NCBI GenBank assembly: GCA_050260355.1
Contig: JBLNBZ010000147.1
Span: forward strand, 119,614 to 183,613
Origin: CADEFX01 sp050260355
Lineage (GTDB): Bacteria > Pseudomonadota > Alphaproteobacteria > Rhizobiales > Hyphomicrobiaceae
Length of the DNA stretch: 64,000 nucleotides
Direction: 5' to 3'
Position numbers and translations under genes: made by a program. Positions 51,882 through 61,504 of the stretch are shown in pieces (the first letter of the stretch is position 1; every line of letters begins with the position of its first letter). The notes under the pieces were generated by a model. The model did not search any database, was not told the origin of the DNA, and saw only the letters and a program-made list of their open reading frames with translations.

Positions 51882-52796
51882 TTACCCCTTCGTCGCGCCG
51901 GCCGTCAGCCCGGCAATGTAGTAGTCCATGAGAAACGCGTAGATGATCAGCGGCGGCGCGGCGCCAAGCAGTGCCCCGGTCATGATCTGTCCCCAGTTGA
52001 ACACGTCGCCCTTGATCAGCGACGTGATGATCCCCACGGGGAGCACGAGCTGATCGGCCGAGGTCGTAAAGGCGAGGGGATAGAGGAACTGCGCCCACGA
52101 CACCGTGAAGGCGAAGATGGTCGCAGCAATCAGGCCCGGCAGCGCCACGGGAATGAAGATCCTGGTCAGCGTCTGCATCCATGTGGCGCCGTCGATCAGG
52201 GCCGCTTCATCCAGCTCTTTCGGGATGGACGCGAAGTACCCGATCATGATCCAGGTGCAGAACGGCACCGTGAGCGTCGGATACACGATCAGCAGCACCC
52301 ACCACCGGTTGATGAGCTGGATGCCGGTCCAGTCGTTGAACACGGCGAACATCTTGAACAGTGGCAGGAACAGCAGCGTCTCGGGAATGAGGTAGGTCAA
52401 AAACACGCCCGTGGCGAGAACCGTCGAGCCCCAGAACTTCATGCGGGATAGTGCGAACGCCGCCGGTATCGATATCAGCATGGTCAGCGCAACGACGATG
52501 ACCGAGACGATCGCAGAGTTGCGGAAGTAGGTGAGGTACTGGTTGGAGCCGAGCAGCTCCCGGTAGTTGTCCAGGGTGGGACTGTAGACCCACCAGGGGT
52601 TGGTCGCCGCCGAGATCTCGGCGCTGGTCTTCAGCGACGTGATCAGCATGTAGATCGGCGGCAGCAGGAAGAAGATCGCAAACAGCACGAGAAAGAAGTA
52701 CGACCAGCGCAAGGCCCAAAGGCGATCGCGGCTTACGCTGCCATACCGAGGTCGTGCCGAGCGGGGGGCCGTGGCGGTTGCTGATACGGTTGCCAT
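51882..52796 (-). CDS. ABC transporter permease (MalG-type)
   Basis: 304 residues with six hydrophobic helices and the EAA motif in the cytoplasmic loop, ELDEAALIDGATWMQTLTRIF (trimmed: EAALIDGATWMQ). The N-terminal 25 residues are Ala/Thr/Ser-rich. It pairs with the MalF-type permease one base upstream. The open frame extends to 52940, but the ATG at 52796 directly after the previous stop is preferred. Confidence 0.93.
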   Translation of the reverse strand: MATVSATATAPRSARPRYGSVSRDRLWALRWSYFFLVLFAIFFLLPPIYMLITSLKTSAEISAATNPWWVYSPTLDNYRELLGSNQYLTYFRNSAIVSVIVVALTMLISIPAAFALSRMKFWGSTVLATGVFLTYLIPETLLFLPLFKMFAVFNDWTGIQLINRWWVLLIVYPTLTVPFCTWIMIGYFASIPKELDEAALIDGATWMQTLTRIFIPVALPGLIAATIFAFTVSWAQFLYPLAFTTSADQLVLPVGIITSLIKGDVFNWGQIMTGALLGAAPPLIIYAFLMDYYIAGLTAGATKG

Positions 52797-52797
52797 A

Positions 52798-53727
52798 TCA
52801 CACCTCGCTCCCGCGCTTGGTGATATCACGCAGAATGAAGATCGCCGCGACGGTGAGGATCGGCACCATGAACAGCGACACCGAGGCCCCGAGCGGGATG
52901 TCGCCGCCCTCGATGCCGACGCGGAAGGACCACGTTGCAAACACGTGCGTCATGTCGATGGGGCCACCGGCCGTGAGCACGCGCACGATGTCGAAGTTGG
53001 CGAACGTGACGATCAGCGAGAACAGCGCCGTGATGGCGATGATGTTGCGCATCATGGGCAGCGTGACGTACCAGATCGTCTGCCACCAGGTGGCGCCGTC
53101 GATGCGCGCCGCCTCGTAAAGCTGGTCCGGCACCGATTTCAGCGCCGCCAGATACATGATCATGAAGAACGGCGCACCGATCCAGATGTTGACCAGAATG
53201 ACCGAGAACCGCGCCCAATAGGCATCGCCGGTCCACGGAATGGGTCCGATCCCGAACAGCGCCAGCACCCAGTTGAACGCGCTGTAGGACGGGTCGAAGA
53301 GCCACAGCCAGGCAAGGCAGCTCATGGCAGGGGGAATGACCCACGGGACCAGCAGCATGCCGCGCCACTTGCGCTGTCCCTTGGTCGGGATGTTGTGCAC
53401 GAAGTGGGCAACGATGAAGCCGATCAAGGCTTTGAAGATGACTGCCGTGATGGCGAAGATGCAGGACTGCTGCACCACCATCCAGAAGGTCTGGCGGTTG
53501 AACAGGAAGGTGAAGTTGCTGAGCCCGACGAACCGCTCCATCGACTTGTTGAGCATGGCGAGGCGGAGCGAGTAGCCGGCCGGATAGATCACCAGTATGG
53601 CGATCAGCAGGATGAGCGGCAGCGCCATGAAGAAGGCCACGGTGGACTTGCGCTGCATCATCGTTTTCAGGCCGCCGCGCCGGCGGGTGGTAGCCTCTCG
53701 TGGTGCGGGGATTGCTACGTCGACCAT
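52798..53727 (-). CDS. ABC transporter permease (MalF-type)
   Basis: 309 residues with six hydrophobic helices and the EAA motif EAARIDGATWWQTIWYVTLP. The N-terminus is Arg-rich (cytoplasmic). Positioned between the binding-protein gene and the second permease. No large periplasmic P2 loop as in E. coli MalF, as usual for UgpA-like members. Confidence 0.93.
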   Translation of the reverse strand: MVDVAIPAPREATTRRRGGLKTMMQRKSTVAFFMALPLILLIAILVIYPAGYSLRLAMLNKSMERFVGLSNFTFLFNRQTFWMVVQQSCIFAITAVIFKALIGFIVAHFVHNIPTKGQRKWRGMLLVPWVIPPAMSCLAWLWLFDPSYSAFNWVLALFGIGPIPWTGDAYWARFSVILVNIWIGAPFFMIMYLAALKSVPDQLYEAARIDGATWWQTIWYVTLPMMRNIIAITALFSLIVTFANFDIVRVLTAGGPIDMTHVFATWSFRVGIEGGDIPLGASVSLFMVPILTVAAIFILRDITKRGSEV

Positions 53728-53870
53728 CGTCTACCTCGTGAATAGCACCTTGGTCCTCGGGAGAACCGAGCGGAGCCAGCTTGTGCTTTAGCCCGTTGCG
53801 AAGCGGATTCTCCGCTCCGGCTCGATCTTGGGTAGCTCACGAACATCGAAGGGGGGGTGGAACGACGGCC

Positions 53871-53898
53871 TTCCCGGTGCCCGGAGGAGCACCGGGAA
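53871..53898 (-). repeat. Intercistronic hairpin after the binding-protein gene
   Basis: Ten-bp perfect stem TTCCCGGTGC / GCACCGGGAA, loop of eight, placed 16 bases past the binding-protein stop and before the permease genes. Typical of stabilising or partial-terminating hairpins that keep binding-protein mRNA in excess. Confidence 0.6.
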
Positions 53899-53913
53899 GA
53901 GCAGCCGCGCGCC

Positions 53914-55254
53914 CTAGCTGCGCATGAAGCCTTCGAGCTCGCTCTCAGCCCAGGCGAGGGTTTTCTCCATCGCCTCCCCTTGGGCGTGCTTCACGATCAT
54001 CTTCGTCATCAGGGCCTGCACATAAATCTGCACGGCGATCTTGTGCGGCGTCGGTGCGGCGGCAACCGACAGGATCTGATGATTGTGCGGGTTGGGATAG
54101 TGATACAGCGTGCCCTTCGGCGGCCCTTCCTCAGCCCACGTCTTGAAGTCGGTCAGCTTCTCGAACGACGGCAGATCGTAGCCGCCGCTCGCCGCCACCA
54201 TTTTCTCCGCTGCCGCCCGTGTCGAGAGGTGCGCCAGCAGGCTCTTGGCCGCCGACTTGTTCTTGGAGAAGCCCCAGGTGGCCCAGAAGTAGGGCAAGAA
54301 CGGCGCATACCGCCCCTTGGGCCCAGCCGGGAAGCCGTGCGTCCAGCACTGCTCCGCCACCTGCGGCGCGTCGCGCTTGGCGACAGCCCAGGCGCTCGGC
54401 GGATTCATGATCAGCGAGCCGCGACCCGACACGAGCCACTTGTTATTCGACGCGTCGTCCCACGCCGGCACATCAGGCGGCAGGAACTGCATGAGCTTCT
54501 TGTAGTAGTCCAGCGCCTGTCGCACGGGATCGGACTTCACCGTGATCTTGGCGTCCTTGTCGACCAGAACCGCGCCGAACGAGTGGAAGATGGCGCCTGC
54601 CGTGTCGACGTTGTCGGAGGTGGTGCCCAAGCCGATGCCGAAGGGGAACCCGGCTTTGTGGCAGTCTTCCGCCGCCTTCAGGAAGGCGTCCAGCGTCCAG
54701 GCGTCGGCCTTGGGCGCGCTGCCGGCCGGATACATAGCCTGAATATCGATGCCGGCGTGTTTCTTGAGCAGATCGATGCGTGAGCACGGGCCCTTGATCT
54801 GGCTGCCCACCGTGGCCGGGACTGCGACCCAGCGGCCATCGATCTTGCCCAGGTACTGGACCGTCCCGTTGACTTGGCCGTTCTGCTTGATGAGCTCGGC
54901 CATGACGTCGTCCATGGGCTCGAGGTTCTTGGCATGCTCGCTCGGCAGCCACGTCGACAGGGCGATGATGTCGTGCCCGGACTTGGCCTGCGCCTCTGCG
55001 GCGATCGTCAGCAGCAGCTTGTTGCCCTGGGAAGGAATGAAGTCCATCTGGACCTCGACCTTCTCTTTTTCCGCCCATTCGTTGACCAGGCTCTCGGTCG
55101 CCTTGTTGGCGCCCGGCACCCAATGGTCCCAAAATCCGATCGAAAGCTTGCCCGCGGCGTGTGCACCCCGGACGTACGGAGCAGCGATAAGCGTAGCGGA
55201 TGCCGCCGCGGTCGAAGCAACGAAACGGCGACGGGTCAACTTGCTTTTGGCCAT
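53914..55254 (-). CDS. Tat-exported sugar-binding protein of the ABC importer
   Basis: 446 residues, extracellular solute-binding protein family 1 (SBP_bac_1). A Tat signal TRRRFVASTAAASA lies at about 7-20, with processing after AHA. The mature protein has the family pattern (LSIGFWDHWVPGANKATESL, ALSTWLPSEHAKNLEPMD). GGAGG lies before the ATG at 55254. First gene of the importer operon, followed by a hairpin and the two permeases. Ligand unknown; the operon type suggests sugars or polyols. Tat export suggests folding before export. Confidence 0.92.
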   Translation of the reverse strand: MAKSKLTRRRFVASTAAASATLIAAPYVRGAHAAGKLSIGFWDHWVPGANKATESLVNEWAEKEKVEVQMDFIPSQGNKLLLTIAAEAQAKSGHDIIALSTWLPSEHAKNLEPMDDVMAELIKQNGQVNGTVQYLGKIDGRWVAVPATVGSQIKGPCSRIDLLKKHAGIDIQAMYPAGSAPKADAWTLDAFLKAAEDCHKAGFPFGIGLGTTSDNVDTAGAIFHSFGAVLVDKDAKITVKSDPVRQALDYYKKLMQFLPPDVPAWDDASNNKWLVSGRGSLIMNPPSAWAVAKRDAPQVAEQCWTHGFPAGPKGRYAPFLPYFWATWGFSKNKSAAKSLLAHLSTRAAAEKMVAASGGYDLPSFEKLTDFKTWAEEGPPKGTLYHYPNPHNHQILSVAAAPTPHKIAVQIYVQALMTKMIVKHAQGEAMEKTLAWAESELEGFMRS

Positions 55255-55617
55255 GCGATTTCCTCCGGTTGCGTGAGGCCGGCTGATCGCCGGTCTTCTT
55301 GATGGCATCATGTCATCACGGCCTGCAGCCCTCCGACGGAGAATCTGCGGCTTGCCGGCGACAAGTAAAGCGCAATCCTGTTCGCGATACCAGTTCCATC
55401 GTTAGGCAAAAAGGCTAATGCCCCTGTTTCGCCTGCCCGGGTCTCTCTCCTTCCTTTGGGGGAAAGTCGTGAGGATTGCGTCTTGACCGGCTTTTCGGCA
55501 AGCGGATGATATTGCCGACGGGCAGGGGAGGAAAGTCCCGGAGGACGCGCGCACGAGGTTCACGCGACCGAGCCCGATGTCGGGCACGAAGCGATCCGCC
55601 GATCGGCAAGGGGACCC
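55255..55617. other. Divergent intergenic region, no gene
   Basis: 363 bases between the binding-protein gene and the acyl-CoA ligase gene. A possible sigma70-like promoter for the ligase is TTGACC at 55483 and TGATAT at 55507 (18-base spacing), weak match. Otherwise no feature. Confidence 0.4.
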
Positions 55618-57234
55618 ATGATCGAAGTCGATGACGACACCACCATCGGCGAGGCGTTCTTCGGCGCGGTGCGTGCCTACGGCAGCCAGGCGTTCCTGGC
55701 CGTTCCCGTCAACCCTGCGCGCAACTATCATCCTGGCGGCTTCGAGATCAGCTACGCCGGCGCCGGGGCGGAGGTCGAGCGTCTGATCGCGCTCTATCGG
55801 CGTACCGGTCTCGGCCACGGTCACCGTGTTGCCGTCTTGCTCGAGAACCGGCCGGAGCACTTCCTGCACAAGCTTGCGCTGAACGCGCTGGGTGTCTCCT
55901 GCGTGCCCATCAATCCGGATTACCGGACCTCCGAGATCGCCTACCTGCTGGCGCACTCCAAGGTCGATCTCGCCATCGTTGTCTCCGATCGCCGGGCCGA
56001 TATCGATGCCGGCGTGGCCGAGTGCGGGCGGCCGGTTCCCGTAGCTGCAATCGAGCGGCTCGAGACCGAGCTCGTGCGTCCAACGCGGCCTGCCTCGACG
56101 GCGCCGATCACGGCCGCGACCGAGGCCAGCATTCTCTATACGTCGGGCACCACGGGGCGTCCCAAGGGCTGCGTGTTGTCACACGGCTACGAGCTTGCGT
56201 GCGGCGCCTGGTACGTCACGCGCGGCGGGATGCTGACGTTCACCGAGGGCGATCGCGTCTATAACCCGCTGCCGCTCTATCACATCAACTCGGGCATTCT
56301 CTCCTTCTACGGCCTGATGCTGTCGGGTAACTGCCAGATCCAGCCTGACCGCTTCTCGCCGCAGCGCTGGTGGCAGGAGGTGGCGCAGACCCGCGCGAGC
56401 GCCATTCATTATCTCGGAGTCGTCGTGCCGCTGCTTCTCGGCCAGCCGGCGAGCCCGATCGAGCGCCAGCACAGCGTGCGCTTCGGTCTTGGCGCAGGCG
56501 TCGAGCCGCAGCTTCACGCGGCGTTCGAGGAGCGTTTCGGCTTCCCCCTGGTCGAGGTGTGGGGCATGACCGAGATGGTGCGCATCCTGTCGGACAATCA
56601 CGCTCCGCGTCAGGTCGGCACGCGCGCCTTCGGCCGCGCCGTTCCAGGCATCGAGGTGCGCGTCGTCGACGAGCAGGACCGCGACGTTCCCGACGGCGAG
56701 CCCGGCGAGATGGTGATCCGCCATTCCGAGGCGACGCCGCGCCGGCACTTCTTCTCCGGCTATCTCGACGATGAGGAGGCAACGCGTGCCGCCTGGCGCG
56801 GCGGCTGGTTCCACACCGGCGACACGGTCTGGCGCGGCGCCGACGGCATGCTGCATTTCGTCGACCGCAAGAAGAATATCATCCGCCGCTCGGGCGAGAA
56901 TATCGCGGCTGCCGAGATCGAGGCCCTTCTGCAAGCTCATCCGCGCGTGAAGCAGGTGGCTGTGCTCGCCGCTCCCGATCCCATCCGCGAGGAGGAGGTG
57001 CTGGCCTGCATCGTTCTGCATGAAGGCGCCGGTGACGCGAGCGTTGCCGAGGAGCTGTTCGGCCATTGCTTCGAGCGGCTGGCCTACTACAAGGCACCGG
57101 GCTGGATCTATTTTGCCGACAGCCTGCCCACCACCGGCACGCAGAAGATACAGAAGCACCAGATCTTCCCTGCGGGCTCCGATTTCCTGAAGCTTCCCGG
57201 CATGTTCGATTTCCGGCCGCGCAAGCGCCGTTGA
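55618..57234 (+). CDS. AMP-dependent acyl-CoA synthetase/ligase
   Basis: 538 residues. Adenylation motifs: YTSGTTGRPKGCVLSH (P-loop, about 172-187), EVWGMTEMVR (A5), GEMVIRH and GWFHTGDTVWRGADG (A7 region), DRKKNIIRRSGENIAAAEIE (A8) and the C-terminal catalytic Lys in TGTQKIQKH. The type resembles CaiC/long-chain or aryl-acid ligases. It activates a carboxylic acid to its CoA ester, a sensible entry step for the CoA-dependent genes at 37-43 kb, though not adjacent to them. Divergent from the ABC importer. Confidence 0.92.
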   Translation: MIEVDDDTTIGEAFFGAVRAYGSQAFLAVPVNPARNYHPGGFEISYAGAGAEVERLIALYRRTGLGHGHRVAVLLENRPEHFLHKLALNALGVSCVPINPDYRTSEIAYLLAHSKVDLAIVVSDRRADIDAGVAECGRPVPVAAIERLETELVRPTRPASTAPITAATEASILYTSGTTGRPKGCVLSHGYELACGAWYVTRGGMLTFTEGDRVYNPLPLYHINSGILSFYGLMLSGNCQIQPDRFSPQRWWQEVAQTRASAIHYLGVVVPLLLGQPASPIERQHSVRFGLGAGVEPQLHAAFEERFGFPLVEVWGMTEMVRILSDNHAPRQVGTRAFGRAVPGIEVRVVDEQDRDVPDGEPGEMVIRHSEATPRRHFFSGYLDDEEATRAAWRGGWFHTGDTVWRGADGMLHFVDRKKNIIRRSGENIAAAEIEALLQAHPRVKQVAVLAAPDPIREEEVLACIVLHEGAGDASVAEELFGHCFERLAYYKAPGWIYFADSLPTTGTQKIQKHQIFPAGSDFLKLPGMFDFRPRKRR

Positions 57235-57356
57235 GCCGTTGGCGGCCGGGTGCCTCTTGCAATTCTCCGCCCTCAGGGCCCGCTGTCCTGGCGCTCGACG
57301 ATGAACCGCGCCATCCTCTAAAGTCCGTGCATGCAAACATCTGAAGGAGAAACGCC

Positions 57357-57668
57357 ATGGCTGTCGCTTTGTTTGTCGTGCGTGCCACGATCACCAAGGA
57401 CAAGGAGGCCGCGTTCAACAAGTGGTATAATGAAGAGCACGTGCCCCAGGTGCTGCAGTTCAATGGCGCCGTGAGCGGCCGCCGCTACAAGCGGATCATG
57501 GGGGACGACAAGTACGAGTACATGGCGATGTACGAGTTCGCCAGCGAGGAGGTGTTCAAGAAGTTCCAGCAGTCGGAGCACTTGAAAGCGCTTCGCGCCG
57601 ACTACGACAAGAACTTCGGCACGGTGTCGGATCGCGTCGGGACGGGCTGGGTCCAGGTATTTCCCTGA
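57357..57668 (+). CDS. Small dimeric alpha-beta barrel protein
   Basis: 103 residues, single ferredoxin-like unit: VRATITKDKEAAFNKWYNEE, then HVPQVLQFNGAVSGRRYKRI and EYMAMYEFAS. It shares the WYxxEHxPx pattern with the two-unit protein at 43664. A strong GAAGGAGA site precedes the ATG. It follows the acyl-CoA ligase by 122 bases, same strand, and is convergent with the glycosyltransferase gene. Exact role unknown. Confidence 0.8.
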   Translation: MAVALFVVRATITKDKEAAFNKWYNEEHVPQVLQFNGAVSGRRYKRIMGDDKYEYMAMYEFASEEVFKKFQQSEHLKALRADYDKNFGTVSDRVGTGWVQVFP

Positions 57669-57678
57669 AGGCACCTCG

Positions 57679-59646
57679 CTAGCGGAAGATGCGCGACAGC
57701 ACGGCCGCGAAAATGGCGCGGCCGCGGATCTGCTGGATGGCGGCAGAGTAGCGCCCGCCGTAGACGTGCCCGATCATCGCTTTGCGGGCAGCCAGCGTAT
57801 CCTCGACCCGAAGCGCGAACTCGTTGGCTTCGGCGCGCACAATGGTTGCGCGCAAGCTCGTGTTTGCGATCTTTGCCTCGACCTCGCTCCCCTGATGTCC
57901 GGGAGCGCAGCCGGCGAGGCGCATGCCGCTGCGCGAGATGTCCAGTATCGGGAACGTGTGAACCACGCCTGCAAGCATCAGCACAATCTGCTCGTGCGCT
58001 TCCATGCGCTCCGCCTTGCGTTTGCGTGGCTGCTCGACGCAGACCATGCAGGCGATCGTCAGCAAAACGATATTGTGCCAGCTCCAAAACAGCGCCAGCG
58101 CGCTCGACTCCTGCAGGGGCCGGCCGTCGTCGATAATGAACGCCGTCACCACGCCCGTCACCGTCAGCACGAGATAGATCAGGAACTTCGTGAGCAGGCC
58201 CCATTGTACGAGGAGCCGGTCGCGGTCGCCGCCCTTCGCGGTCACCTTGAATTTCTGCCCCTTCGGCCTGATCAGACCCGCGACCACGGCGCGTAGCACC
58301 TCGTTGGCGGCCAGGAGCTGGCACACATCCGTCATGATGGGCATGACGCGGCCCTGTGTCATCCACGCCATGATGGCCATCTGCGCCAAAAAGTACGGCA
58401 CGAAATGCGACAGCGTATCCTCGACGCTGGCGTGCAGGGACTCGATCCCGCAGAGCAGGTACAGGATCGGAATGATCAGCCCTGCGAGCCGGAATGCGTG
58501 CGCGGCGCTCCAGTAGAGGAAGGTGCCCGACAGGATGACGCGGTCGACGAGATTGAGGCCGTTGTCGAAGCGCAGCGGGCCGCTCTTGCCGCGGCATATC
58601 TGCACGAAGCCGAGGCACCAGCGGCTGCGCTGCGTGATGTATTCCTTGAGCCCTTCGGGTGCGAGCCCGAGCGACAGCAGCTCGTTGAGATAGACGGTCT
58701 GATAGCCGATCTCGCGTAGCCGCAACGTGACCAGATAGTCCTCGGTCACGGAATCGGTCGGAAAGCCGCCGATCTTGCGCAAGCAGGAAAAGCGAATGAT
58801 CGACGAGGTCCCGCAGCAGAAGGCGGCGTTCCAGGCATCTTTCGAAGCCATAAGAACGTCGAAGAAGTAGCGCTGCTCGTCCGGCCAAACCCTGGCCATC
58901 GACAGGTTGCCCTGAATAGGATCCGGATTGATGAAGTGCTGGGGCGTCTGCACGATGCCGACGGACTCGTCGCGGAACAGTGTCATGGCCCGCGTCAGGA
59001 ATTGCGGCTTCGGCACGAAGTCGGCGTCCAGAATCGAGATGAACTGTGGTGGCTCGCTGAGCTCCGCCAGCACCCGCAGGGCGTTGTTGATGTTGCCCGC
59101 CTTGGCATGCGCATTGTCGCTGCGCGTGAGATAGCCGCAACCGAGCCGTGCGCAGAGGTTCTCGAGCCACGCGCGCCTGCCGTCGTCGCAGACCCACACT
59201 CTGAAGTTGGGGTACTCCATGGCCATCGCGCCGACGATGGTCTGCTCGAGGATGGACTCCTCCTCATTGTACGTGCAGATCAGCACGTCGACCTTCGGCA
59301 GAACAGGCCGGTCGACGAGCCAGGCCATATTCGCTCTCACATCCGGGCTGCGGTCGCGGATACGCGTGAGGAAGAAGAAGGAGAGGCTCGACGACAGCAG
59401 CGTCAGCGCTTCCGTCGCGGCAAACAGCACACCGGTGATGTAGTCGGCCGTCAGACTAGGCTCAGGCAGCGTGTCCGTGATGCGCCAGAGCATGTATCGC
59501 CAGCCGAGCCCGATGGACACGGCAATGACCAGCGTGCGTGCCAGAGAGCTTTCGCGCTTGAGCCACGGAAGCGCGGCCAGCAGAAGCGCCGCAACGACGA
59601 TGCCCGACCAGACACCACTGAAGAGTGTTGTGGCGATCGGGCTCAT
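57679..59646 (-). CDS. BcsA-like membrane glycosyltransferase 2 with PilZ-type motif
   Basis: 655 residues. Two hydrophobic segments at the N-terminus; a GT2 catalytic domain with VD at 119-120, CDDG (153-156), DAD (207-209), TED (301-303) and QRSRW (339-343), the processive D,D,D,Q(Q/R)xRW pattern. Several membrane helices follow (about 370-540). The C-terminus has an arginine motif RKRKAER (541-547) and DISRSG (569-574), matching the two c-di-GMP contacts of PilZ domains. It makes a beta-glucan such as cellulose or a mixed-linkage glucan. It starts within the stop of the HlyD-like gene upstream (ATGA overlap). Confidence 0.9.
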   Translation of the reverse strand: MSPIATTLFSGVWSGIVVAALLLAALPWLKRESSLARTLVIAVSIGLGWRYMLWRITDTLPEPSLTADYITGVLFAATEALTLLSSSLSFFFLTRIRDRSPDVRANMAWLVDRPVLPKVDVLICTYNEEESILEQTIVGAMAMEYPNFRVWVCDDGRRAWLENLCARLGCGYLTRSDNAHAKAGNINNALRVLAELSEPPQFISILDADFVPKPQFLTRAMTLFRDESVGIVQTPQHFINPDPIQGNLSMARVWPDEQRYFFDVLMASKDAWNAAFCCGTSSIIRFSCLRKIGGFPTDSVTEDYLVTLRLREIGYQTVYLNELLSLGLAPEGLKEYITQRSRWCLGFVQICRGKSGPLRFDNGLNLVDRVILSGTFLYWSAAHAFRLAGLIIPILYLLCGIESLHASVEDTLSHFVPYFLAQMAIMAWMTQGRVMPIMTDVCQLLAANEVLRAVVAGLIRPKGQKFKVTAKGGDRDRLLVQWGLLTKFLIYLVLTVTGVVTAFIIDDGRPLQESSALALFWSWHNIVLLTIACMVCVEQPRKRKAERMEAHEQIVLMLAGVVHTFPILDISRSGMRLAGCAPGHQGSEVEAKIANTSLRATIVRAEANEFALRVEDTLAARKAMIGHVYGGRYSAAIQQIRGRAIFAAVLSRIFR

Positions 59647-61202
59647 CTGACGGGAAGTGATGCCGTCGTCGCGGGGACGTCGTCGGGCGCGGCTCCGAAC
59701 GTGACGCGTCCGGTCCTGCCAAAGCTGCAGGTCGGTGACTGGGTCAGCTCCGGAATGGCGACAGTGACCCTATAGGCCTCCTTGATCAAAGCAGACGGCG
59801 CGATCGCGAAGTTCGCCGGCGCCGCCGCGACACCGGTCAGATGCACCACGTGCCCCTCGAGCTCGCGGCCGCCTTCACGAAAGCGGAAGCGGGCCGGTTG
59901 TCCGATGCGCAGGCGGTTGTAGACGGATTCAGCAACCGTCGCGGTGACGAGGCTGGAGCTGCAGTCGAGCACGCGCACGAGCTCCTGGCCGCGCCTCACA
60001 TCCTCTCCAGGGGCGGTCAACACCTCCCAGACGCTTCCGTTCGACGGCGCCGTGATCGTCGCCTCCGCCAGATTGGCATAGCGCGCGCGTTCCTCTTCCA
60101 ACTCCTGCTTGAGGTGTGCGAGGCGCACGTCCCGGAACCGCAGCTCCGCGGACAGCTCCGACATCTGCTGTTGCAACTCGTCGGCGCGCTGCGAGGAGCG
60201 CGGACGGTCATTGTAGCTGTCGCCGAGGAAGAAGCCGCTTTTCGCGGCGGCAAGCTCGGTCTCTACCCCCTTCAGCCGCTCCTCCGCTGCGGCGATGCCT
60301 TGGGCCGCGATCTCGTCGTCGCGCTGGGCTTTGTCTAGCAGGGCCCGCGTCGAGGCTCCCTTGGCTTCGAGCGCAGTGGCCCGCTGCAGGATGGCTGCTG
60401 TCTCCGCGCGCCGCAAACGCGCTGCCGCCTGCTCGCTGCGGATCTCGCTGGCCCGGGCTTCGAGCTGCTGCACGCGCCCCTGCTGAAATTGCTCCGTCTG
60501 CGCCACGAATTCCGCGTGCAGCGTGCGTGTGCTCGCGAGCTTGGTCTCGAGCATGCTGCGCTCATCCTCGAGGCGGCCGATCTCGCGGCGCAGATCATCG
60601 AGTCGCGTGCGATCGGCGCGACGATTGCTGATCTTCATCAGCAGCGGGCCGGGCGCGAGGGCCGCGCCAATGGTGAGCGAGGAGGGTGTTGCCAGGATCT
60701 CGCCGTCGATCGGCGCTCTGAGTGTGATCAGCCGGGCATTGACGACGGCCTCGACGCTGGTGGTCTGCATGAGGCGCTGCATCGGGCCCCAGCCGACGCC
60801 GACGGCAACCGCGAGGGCGGCCACAGACTTGATGGAGCGGCGCACGAATGCGCCGTCGATATGCTGGCGCAGTCGAGGCCAGGTCTTGGTTGCGGGTGAT
60901 AGCGGCTGCTGGAAGGTACGGACGCACCGCGCATACAACCGGAGCCAAGCGCGCCGAACCATCCTCTTCGCGCTCTTCGCGCTCTTTTCCGGCCGGTCAC
61001 CTCGCCCCTCGAACGTGGCGCGCAAGTGGGCGACCCGCGCCGTGACATCGAGCGCGCGAAGCTCCGCGGAGGTATCCTCGTGCCAGTTCTGCGCGTCCGT
61101 TGTTTTTGGTGCAGTCGTTGTGGCTGGAGTCGTTATCTGCACCTCAGTCGCGCTGCGCGCGACGTCCGCAGTCAGCGCTTTAGCCGAGCCATGACGGAAC
61201 AT
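59643..61202 (-). CDS. HlyD-like membrane fusion protein (partner of the glycosyltransferase)
   Basis: 519 residues: a cytoplasmic N-terminus of about 120 residues, one transmembrane helix (about 125-145), a biotinyl-lipoyl-like segment (RAPIDGEILATPSS), a long coiled coil (about 190-390) and a second lipoyl-like half (ITAPSNGSVWEVLTAPGEDV) with a C-terminal beta domain. In Sinorhizobium, BgsB is a HlyD-like partner of the glycosyltransferase BgsA for mixed-linkage beta-glucan, in the same gene order. AGAGGAAA supports the ATG at 61202; a GTG at 61223 is an alternative. Confidence 0.85.
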   Translation of the reverse strand: MFRHGSAKALTADVARSATEVQITTPATTTAPKTTDAQNWHEDTSAELRALDVTARVAHLRATFEGRGDRPEKSAKSAKRMVRRAWLRLYARCVRTFQQPLSPATKTWPRLRQHIDGAFVRRSIKSVAALAVAVGVGWGPMQRLMQTTSVEAVVNARLITLRAPIDGEILATPSSLTIGAALAPGPLLMKISNRRADRTRLDDLRREIGRLEDERSMLETKLASTRTLHAEFVAQTEQFQQGRVQQLEARASEIRSEQAAARLRRAETAAILQRATALEAKGASTRALLDKAQRDDEIAAQGIAAAEERLKGVETELAAAKSGFFLGDSYNDRPRSSQRADELQQQMSELSAELRFRDVRLAHLKQELEEERARYANLAEATITAPSNGSVWEVLTAPGEDVRRGQELVRVLDCSSSLVTATVAESVYNRLRIGQPARFRFREGGRELEGHVVHLTGVAAAPANFAIAPSALIKEAYRVTVAIPELTQSPTCSFGRTGRVTFGAAPDDVPATTASLPVR

Positions 61203-61504
61203 GGGCTTTCCTCTGAGGCGCACTTGAATTCGCTCTGCAACGATGTCGTATGCAGTACATAAGCGAGCACCTGGGATTGTGTGTACGTCGCGAAGGGTTG
61301 CAATTGATTAGAAATTGAAATTCCCACCCGAATTTCTCGTTCGTGGTGGATAATATATTAATTTGAGTCCGCCGGCGGGGACATACGGCCAAAACGGCAC
61401 GCTCAAGTCGCATTCGAATATCATTCGACGGATAGCATTTGCTGCTCATTAAGCAACGCTCCTTATTGTGGCCGCCAACTATTGGTCACGGGGGGACCGG
61501 TGCT
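61203..61504. other. Divergent promoter region of the polysaccharide and c-di-GMP genes
   Basis: About 300 bases between the HlyD-like gene and the GGDEF/EAL gene. It contains the longest AT-rich run nearby (about 61295-61365, including GATAATATATTAA). No gene is supported. Likely promoters in both directions; no operator recognised. Confidence 0.45.
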
